40,000 bases of DNA, taken from Schizochytrium sp. CCTCC M209059 (taxonomy: Eukaryota > Sar > Bigyra > Thraustochytrida > Thraustochytriidae). The translations under genes and the position numbers were made by a program. The stretch spans positions 261,845-301,844 of the forward strand of contig KN805400.1 in assembly GCA_000818945.1 (NCBI GenBank), written 5' to 3'. Positions within the stretch are counted from its first letter, which is position 1, and the number at the start of each line of letters is the position of its first letter. Below the pieces are notes generated by a model, which saw only the letters and a list, made by a program, of their open reading frames with translations, did not search any database and was not told the origin of the DNA. Shown here in pieces: positions 36,101 through 40,000 of this stretch.

Positions 36101-39100
36101 CGAGCTGGACCTTGTCCTCTTTCGTGACGCCCTTTCACATCTCTTGCGAGCGGTACGGGTGCTCGGACTCCCTCGCGGCAATCTTTTGCTTGTCGGTGTC
36201 GGAGGCTCTGGCAAGCAGAGCATCGCTAAATTGGCTGCTTACATTGCCCAGCTTGAGTTCTTTCGCATGAATGTGTCCAAGTCTTACTCTCGAGCAAACC
36301 TTCTTGAGGACATGAGAGCGCTGTACAGGGTGGTGGGCAAGGAGCGCAAATCGCTAGCATTCCTCGTCAGCGAGCCAGATATCCGCGAGGAGTCCTTTTT
36401 GGAGGTCTTTAATGCGTATCTATCGAGCGGCGACATCGTGTCCCTCTTTCCCAAGGATGAGCTTGCCGTGATGGCCTCGGACATGCGTAGCATCGCCATC
36501 AAGGAGCAGCCTGGATTCATTGACACGCCCGAAAACCTGACGCGCTACTTTGTTGACTCGATCCGCGACAAGTTGCATATGATTCTGTGCATGTCTCCGG
36601 TGCATGCAAAATACCAGGAGCGAGTGCGAAGATTCCCGGCTCTTTTTGCAGAATCCTTTATTGACTGGTACCTGCCGTGGCCTACGGAAGCCTTGCAGGC
36701 AGTGGCGGATCAACGTCTTGCTGACTTTGAACTGACTTGTAGCGACGCGGTGCGTGCATCCTTGGTCGCGCACACGGGCTCGGTGCACGCCTTGGCGCAA
36801 GAACAGGCCCGTGCCTATAATGCACAGCTGCAGGGATCGATCCATATGACGCCCAAGTCCTTTCTCTCGTATCTAGAGCAGTTCAAGGACATGTACGCTC
36901 AACGCCTCGAGGAGTTGACGCAAAAAGAGACACAGATTGAGCTCGGACTCTCGAAGCTTGCCACCGGAGCGAGTGATGTGGAGCAGCTCAAGGTGGTTCT
37001 GGCCCAGGAGGAGGTCAAACTACGCGCCGCCGAGGAGGCGTGCAATTCCATGATCAGCTCACTGGAACAGTCTTCGATGGAAGCGAAAAAGGAAGCTGAC
37101 GCAGTTTCGCGCATTAAAGCTGCTTGCGAGGCTGAAGCAGCGCTCATTACGGAGGAAAAGAACGCCGCGGAGGAAGATCTCAAGGCTGCGCAGCCATTCT
37201 TGGAAGAAGCTGAAAAGGCTGCCAACTCCATCAAACCGAATGATCTCAACGAGCTCAAGAAGCTGCCCAAGCCTGGTGACATCATCAAACTCACTTTTGA
37301 TGGTGTCATGATTTTGCGCATGTACAAGCTCAAGCCGGTCTCTATGGCCAAGGTGAACATTGGTATTGGCAAGGAGAAGAAGGAGATTCGCTTCGTCGGC
37401 GACTCGTATACACTGTGCCAAAAGTCGATGCTGGCAGATTCGGGCTTCCTCAAGAGTCTCTTTCGTTTTTCTGCAGAGGAAAAGGACAACATCAACGACG
37501 AGACTATTGAACTGCTCATGCCGTATCTTGAACTACCCGATTTTTCCCCGTTGGTTGCGCGAAACGCCAGCAAGGCTTGCGAAGGCCTTTGTGCATGGGT
37601 TCTTGCCATGGCAAAGTACCACAGCGCTTCGAAAATGGTGAAACCCAAGCTCGAAAAGCTTGGTCTGGCTGAGGCAAAGCTGGAAACCGCGCTTGGAGAC
37701 CTAGCCGATGCCGAAAGCAAGCTGCAGTCATGCAAGAGCAAGCTCGAAGAGCTTCAGGAACGTTTCCAGGCTCAAATGGCCGAGAAGCAAGAAATCGAAG
37801 ACGGGACCCGCCAGAGCAGGGCGCGCATGGATAAGGCCACTGCGCTTATTGAAGGCCTCAAGGATGAGCGCACGCGCTGGGGCCAAGATGCAAGTGCTTT
37901 TGCCGACGCCAAAAAGCGTCTCGTTGGCGACTGCGCCGTCGGGAGCGCCTTCCTGTCGTATGCTGGAGCATTCAACCAGGACTTTCGCAACCGTCTTGTA
38001 CAGACGTGCTTCGTGGGAGACCTTGTCAAGCGCAAGGTGCCTGTGACGCTGCGCGAAAATGTGACGCCTGGGGAGGACGAGACAAACGCAAAGGTTACTG
38101 CAAGTGGTGCACCTGGGACCTTTGATTTGCTGGGTTTCCTTACAGATCCGGTAACTATTGCCGATTTTGGAGCACAAGGTCTCCCGCGCGACTCGTTGTC
38201 GGTGGAAAATGGTGTCCTCGTGATGCAGAGCGCGCGACATCCGTTGCTGGTAGATCCGCAGGGCCAAGCCCTGCAATGGATTCGTCGACGCGAGGCGGCG
38301 CAACTGCCTGCTTTTGGAACGACCACCTTGCAGCATCCGCGCTTCCGAGACCAGCTAGAGTCATGCCTCGCCCAGGGTAAGAGCCTCGTGGTGACGGGTA
38401 TCCAAGATGAGGTCGATCCCGTGCTGGACCCGGTGCTCGACAAAGAAATCGTCTCCCGGGGTCGAGCGCACTACATTGTCATTGCTGACAAGGCAGTGGA
38501 CTTTGACGTTTCCTTTGCTCTCTTCCTCATCACAAGCGCTCCTCGCGCGAGCTTCACTCCCGAGCTCCAGGCGCGAACCACTGTGATCGATTTTACGGTT
38601 ACGGAAGAGGGTCTCGAGGATCAGCTCTTGGGCCAAGTCATCCAGAAGGAGCAGCGCGCGCTGGAGGACCAACTGACCGAAGTCTTGGCCTCCGTGACGA
38701 GCAACACGCGCCGGCTGCACGTGTTGAATGAAGAGCTCTTGGAGCGATTGACGGAGAACAGCGGCAATCTTCTGGACGATGACGCGCTGGTGTCAGTTCT
38801 GGCGGGTACGAAGCGAGCTGCAACAGAGGTTAATGAGAAGTTGCAGACTGCCGCAGAAACGCGAGCCTCGATCCTTGAGAAACGCGAACAGTATCGTGCC
38901 GTGGCAACGCGGGGAACAGCGTTGTACTTTGGAGTTGTCGCTCTCAGCGCGCTCAACCCCATGTACCAGACAGCTCTGGACCAGTTCATTGTGCTTTTCC
39001 GACGAGCGATGGACTTGGCGGAGAAGAACCCGAGTATTGTGCGCCGTGTCTCTGCCATAATCAAGACCCTCACGGCAACTGTGCACCACTATGTGAATCT

Positions 39101-40000
39101 GGGACTTTACAAAAAGGACAAGCTCGCGTTTGTGCTCTTTGTATGCCTTCAGTGTTTGCTCAAGAGTCGTATTGTCGAGCCCGCGATGGTCGATGTGTTA
39201 TTGCGAGGCGCTGCGGACATTGATGCAAACACCGCGCCGCCAAAACCGATTTCGTGGTTGTCGCAGGAAGCATACCTGAATGCGCTTGCATTGGCTCAGA
39301 ATGTGCCATTCTTTGGCTCTTTGATGGCCAACATTGTCGGCAAAGAGTCCCTGTGGCGGCGTTGGTGGGAAAGCGACAGTCCTGAGCTCGCACAGATCCC
39401 CGACTACGAAAGCAAGCTTGCGTCAGACATGACGGGCGACTTCTTCCGACTTCTCCTGGTGCGTGTCCTGCGCGAAGATCGCGCGGCGCGTGCAGCACAA
39501 GCTTTTGTAGCCAAGAGCGAAATGATCGAATCGCACGGACACACTCACCCCTTTCTTGGGCCACATTTTGTAACAAGCCCTGCAGAGTCAATGGAGACAG
39601 CGCTCGAGCAGACAGAGCCGCACATCCCCGTCGTGTATTTGCTGAGCCCTGGCGGAGACCCGACGGAAGCACTTGAAGCATTGTGCAAACGTCAAAAGCA
39701 GCGGCTGACGTGCGTGTCAATGGGTGCCGGCCAGGGTCCTGTGGCGCTCAAGTCGCTGAGCGCAGCTATTGCCCTTGGCGAATGGGTGCTTTTGCAGAAC
39801 GGGCACCTCGACATTGGCTTTATGGACGCGCTTCAGGGGATTTTGGAAAAGGTCAAGCACGCAGTATCAAGTGATTCACAAGCGCCGAGTGGGCCCTCTG
39901 TGGGCGATAATGGCTACGCGGGTCATACAGAATCCGGCGCTGCGGAAGAGCGGCTCGCTGTAAACCCGAAGTTTCGCCTGTTCGTGACAACCGCGTCCCG
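27153..40000 (+). CDS. Outer-arm axonemal dynein heavy chain (DNAH5/DNAH8/ODA-gamma class), 3'-partial
   Basis: One uninterrupted frame from the ATG at 27153 (an in-frame TAG at 27147 fixes the start) to the window edge: 4,282 codons with no intron. It is the force-producing ATPase of ciliary outer dynein arms. The N-terminal tail (to about residue 1,300) begins like the DNAH5/8 class (R-H-R-W-M-I-G-K, L-F-F-Y-Q, F-G-T-L-N-G-A-L-L). The linker is followed by six AAA modules. P-loops: AAA1 G-P-A-G-T-G-K-T-E at 1937 (Walker B in G-C-F-D-E-F-N-R-I), AAA2 G-P-A-S-A-G-K-S at 2227, AAA3 G-D-C-G-T-G-K-S-T at 2567, AAA4 G-V-G-G-S-G-K-Q-S at 3015. The stalk and microtubule-binding domain lie near 3240-3600. 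AAA5-6 follow, and the window ends at F-R-L-F-V-T-T in AAA6, some 300-400 residues short of a normal end. Low-complexity inserts sit in AAA3 and before AAA4. Confidence 0.95.
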   Translation, partial: MAFQARHRWMIGKINEGFGLRDEDFVEKSLRDDETLAQINAFFAADGPDVLLFFYQDGQLFLTDGKSQGLTGLCVYFVRVRVANKPKRELAASEAGDNAISFGTLNGALLDSYESVLAKSLKPLIDAKSSWSQASGKEAREFCVGLGKFTDSVQDQLKSLTSGLELAKPQTALFETALQNTRVPPEVAVHFVDLLSNWCEKVESFLEDEDQTKRDAGEKGPISEIEYWRRRTQRLMSITEQLKSKECRTVISVLQSLTKNAQQPRIMSAFTAFGQDIAPSAGGPGAVGGPTGGSGPSVGGNNVHELNMQSVVSLLKRWRQIDINITEAANEAKDNVKYLGTLEKFIEPLYSGTPQTIIDALPALMNSIKMIYTIARYYNTSERMTTLFIKISNQLIINCKRYITRATSASSGTRDTAAQEKKQAVIAAATASFSFKGPIVPATSSLAAAGQSDGDSVERIWDQDPERLLQALEACLQLNEAYQEQYHLTKDKLLAVPKGRQFDFSEMQIFGKIDLFCRRVIKLMDMFSTIHQFNSLASHNLEGMEGLIAQFNRIVHDFRSRQHDLLDFYNNKYDRDYIQFNMRITDLESQLQQFINRSFESITSIEASLTLLKRFQSILQRDTLRADLDAKLMVIFHNYGLDLSTVQELYEKHKHSPPISRNMPPVAGSIIWARHLLRRIEEPMRKFEMNASVLSTKDSKKIIKTYNKVAKTLVAFEYLWYEAWCNAVDAARAGLQATLIIRHPTLKKLFVNFDPEILQLIREAKCLSRLGIEIPNAAKMVLLQEQKFKHYHNELTYLLREYDRIVGMILPVARDMLVPHINDLDLSLRPGMISLTWTSMNIDAYKHTVQANLMRFEELIINMNDIIENRIEKNLKTVGKATLVDLPSGDGLLTLDEFVLKQETFVRLQTRFLDAKNREIEIAVRDLIKHVRSYKLQHVTTQQTVFSSAEADVASADLLDHYNRLMYQALLQATKNSLAAIKKRVCAKGSTGFLYLVRPFFEVDVQLSVPSVRLVPSLDEVQNCINKSAQSILWCSKSIWDWGQLDKDGDDRISFFERIGKDVQIVRSVLLLTGALLGTKNHVRDYLAQFTVYDWLWKDDMEFMYKRFIDRNPSIDEFEAELSRFVSIESQIRQIPGVHNIGALSLNTNNLKLQLQSEASQWKVQYSDKVHQQASEAMENLLEYIRLTHQRVGREVNSLESLRFVMSVLKEVRERESTIEQEITPILDMYDMLDHYLPPGVVGKEEMDKKGIIRSSWRKLGDFAEEVTDQLAGIQGRFKAQLTRDVKVFSREVVAFRATYLSEGPMVAGLKPKEAVDRLRRFKSDFEVHARKQEILSAGEELFALKQTDYPDLIKTKKELALLDQLYSLYIDVVDTMEKYRNQLWTDCVKTVPAMAERVAEFEARCKRLPVKLRDWDAYKDLRHDLSDFQSVLPLLVELSKPSLKMRHWAQVTHLTGKQFNTETGKLKELWHPAMLNHRDAIEDVCHAADKELEIEDKISSIKEQWAAEHFTFAKWRQRDCLVLKGFSQVIEDLEESQLACQSMLSLRYVAPFKEEVVGILAQLSETGETLELWVKVQTLWMSLESVFTGGDIAKQMPQDAKKFAKIDKDFHKVMERAQDSLGNVLQCCANELLKNTLPNLYTELERCQKSLEGYLEQKRSRFPRFYFVSNPVLLQILSQGSDLDAVQPFYEKIFDAVSQVTLDPANPRTITHVKNVIGDDEEVVALSTPVQASGHIEDWLLSLLTETQTTMKDHCRAAASECMDAELEDFISRHTAQFALLGLQFKWTAQMTHALTHCKGNKNIVGETSKLQLAILTKLSSMCLTDLGSAMNRKKIETLVTVQVHQRDVSADLFRMFKDRRVGSAQDFDWTKQARFYWNPDPAQGGCSISVCDMDFTYAYEYLGCKERLVITPLTDRCYVSLTQALGMNLGGAPAGPAGTGKTETVKDLGRALGTYVVVINCSDQQRHTDLAKIFKGLCRAGIWGCFDEFNRIELPVLSVVAQQILAITNAKRMQSATLTFPGDADAISIKHTVGTFVTMNPGYAGRQELPENLKALFRTVAMMVPDREIIIRVKLCSVGYSKFTELANKFNTLYRCCEMQLSAQHHYDFGLRNILSVLRTAGQIKRDNQSHDEHALLMRALRDMNLSKLVALDVPLFLSLLLDLFPQQQGQQQVLQDEQNGEGGIGSALSLVLQEGGLQAHPPWVRKVHQVHDTTLVRHGIIVLGPASAGKSACLEVLADAQTRLNGVPTKIVRMNPKAIRAQEMFGETDPASHEWVDGVFATLWAKHNDRSRRDRTWLVCDGPVDALWVENLNTVLDDNKILTLANGERISMSDNVKLVFETEDLENASPATVSRAGIIFVSDTDLDWEPVLESWIAQQQEAHRPILRDLFARWVGNCDLFGAFSRLFVSTLPRARVSLITSTFQLMEKLIAQAKLSDSPSDAEQELERILVFSLTWTFGALVDAADRSKFDQLLRSVAGETSSEALPGRANNDDSCFNYRLALPETSWEPWDEPAWKPRGGEGHLSRFRRDFANLRIPTSETLRSTFVLKQMHARRKPLLLVGDCGTGKSTLARMFADSMQEEDDQQSRQVFKAIKLSFSTTPRVLQDAIEGEVDKRGGKTYGPSNGQEMTIFLDDLSLPEKNLWGDQPTMELVRQLVELRTLAFLDKDKRGDFKTLEDVQFMAAMTRARAGSLQASSAVAEKDKDSAVAAATADSEEVYDAQALRQAGIPRRLLRHFFVLNVSPPNQQTLSGIYLTMIRSYVACAGLQNAERDLSKLGTMADKLVPATINLWNRARDFLLPTPSKAHYIFTLRDLSRVFQGVMRVPVDVILELGEKTIYKVWRHEVERVFADKLICETDKSRLRSIADEVANRDLGKDVASQCYYASASSGASASLNASASGNRKQSKKEVAQGGKSSAGPKELVQFVDFLRDPVIDEDDGSLIAPAPRVYEPASSMEALQERVFEFLDLHNQENPERELDLVLFRDALSHLLRAVRVLGLPRGNLLLVGVGGSGKQSIAKLAAYIAQLEFFRMNVSKSYSRANLLEDMRALYRVVGKERKSLAFLVSEPDIREESFLEVFNAYLSSGDIVSLFPKDELAVMASDMRSIAIKEQPGFIDTPENLTRYFVDSIRDKLHMILCMSPVHAKYQERVRRFPALFAESFIDWYLPWPTEALQAVADQRLADFELTCSDAVRASLVAHTGSVHALAQEQARAYNAQLQGSIHMTPKSFLSYLEQFKDMYAQRLEELTQKETQIELGLSKLATGASDVEQLKVVLAQEEVKLRAAEEACNSMISSLEQSSMEAKKEADAVSRIKAACEAEAALITEEKNAAEEDLKAAQPFLEEAEKAANSIKPNDLNELKKLPKPGDIIKLTFDGVMILRMYKLKPVSMAKVNIGIGKEKKEIRFVGDSYTLCQKSMLADSGFLKSLFRFSAEEKDNINDETIELLMPYLELPDFSPLVARNASKACEGLCAWVLAMAKYHSASKMVKPKLEKLGLAEAKLETALGDLADAESKLQSCKSKLEELQERFQAQMAEKQEIEDGTRQSRARMDKATALIEGLKDERTRWGQDASAFADAKKRLVGDCAVGSAFLSYAGAFNQDFRNRLVQTCFVGDLVKRKVPVTLRENVTPGEDETNAKVTASGAPGTFDLLGFLTDPVTIADFGAQGLPRDSLSVENGVLVMQSARHPLLVDPQGQALQWIRRREAAQLPAFGTTTLQHPRFRDQLESCLAQGKSLVVTGIQDEVDPVLDPVLDKEIVSRGRAHYIVIADKAVDFDVSFALFLITSAPRASFTPELQARTTVIDFTVTEEGLEDQLLGQVIQKEQRALEDQLTEVLASVTSNTRRLHVLNEELLERLTENSGNLLDDDALVSVLAGTKRAATEVNEKLQTAAETRASILEKREQYRAVATRGTALYFGVVALSALNPMYQTALDQFIVLFRRAMDLAEKNPSIVRRVSAIIKTLTATVHHYVNLGLYKKDKLAFVLFVCLQCLLKSRIVEPAMVDVLLRGAADIDANTAPPKPISWLSQEAYLNALALAQNVPFFGSLMANIVGKESLWRRWWESDSPELAQIPDYESKLASDMTGDFFRLLLVRVLREDRAARAAQAFVAKSEMIESHGHTHPFLGPHFVTSPAESMETALEQTEPHIPVVYLLSPGGDPTEALEALCKRQKQRLTCVSMGAGQGPVALKSLSAAIALGEWVLLQNGHLDIGFMDALQGILEKVKHAVSSDSQAPSGPSVGDNGYAGHTESGAAEERLAVNPKFRLFVTTAS

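Noticed and set aside
1..40000. Search for mobile elements, viral genes, CRISPR or defence-like clusters
   Set aside because: No transposase, integrase, reverse transcriptase, capsid or spaced direct-repeat array was seen. Every long conserved frame is explained by a cellular eukaryotic gene.

Overview
This is eukaryotic nuclear DNA. It carries 14 protein-coding genes (13 complete, one running off the right edge) and two tRNA genes. Spliceosomal introns with GT..AG ends are present, there are no operons, and TAA, TAG and TGA all act as terminators, so the standard code applies. The proteins belong to mitochondrial complex II, the GID/CTLH ubiquitin ligase, WASP-type actin control and motile cilia. 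GC-rich third codon positions, very few introns (two short ones in about 32 kb of coding DNA), tetranucleotide microsatellites in gene flanks and ciliary genes together suggest a free-living flagellated protist. A thraustochytrid-like stramenopile is my best guess, but that is inference.

Layout. SDHD (+, one intron) converges on a BMT5-like rRNA methyltransferase gene (-). The latter diverges from a giant secreted multidomain protein (+; FN3, Gly-rich, Kelch with a nested P domain). That gene converges on GID8 (-, one intron that I resolved by joining two exons). Upstream of GID8 on the same strand lies the NMA111/DEG7-type double-HtrA protease (-). A 1.5 kb repeat-rich gap follows, then three co-oriented + genes: a WASP-like protein, an FHA-WDR70 fusion and the ciliary inner-microtubule protein CFAP210. 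Two identical tRNA-Glu(UUC) genes and a kynurenine/aminoadipate aminotransferase (+) come next. A head-to-head pair, a probable FAAP24 (-) and an aspartyl/asparaginyl beta-hydroxylase (+), shares a 198-bp gap. A four-TM orphan (-) follows, and finally an intronless outer-arm dynein heavy chain (+) that is open from 27153 to the window end (at least 4,282 codons).

The genes do not form one pathway. CFAP210 and the dynein heavy chain are both parts of motile axonemes; the rest are housekeeping or orphan. I see no transposon, virus, CRISPR array or defence-type cluster. The most unusual items are protein architectures: a NIPP1-like FHA domain fused to WDR70, a P domain nested inside a Kelch propeller, a WASP with the autoinhibitory helices but no visible CRIB motif, and a dynein whose AAA3 sensor motif is replaced by a low-complexity insert.
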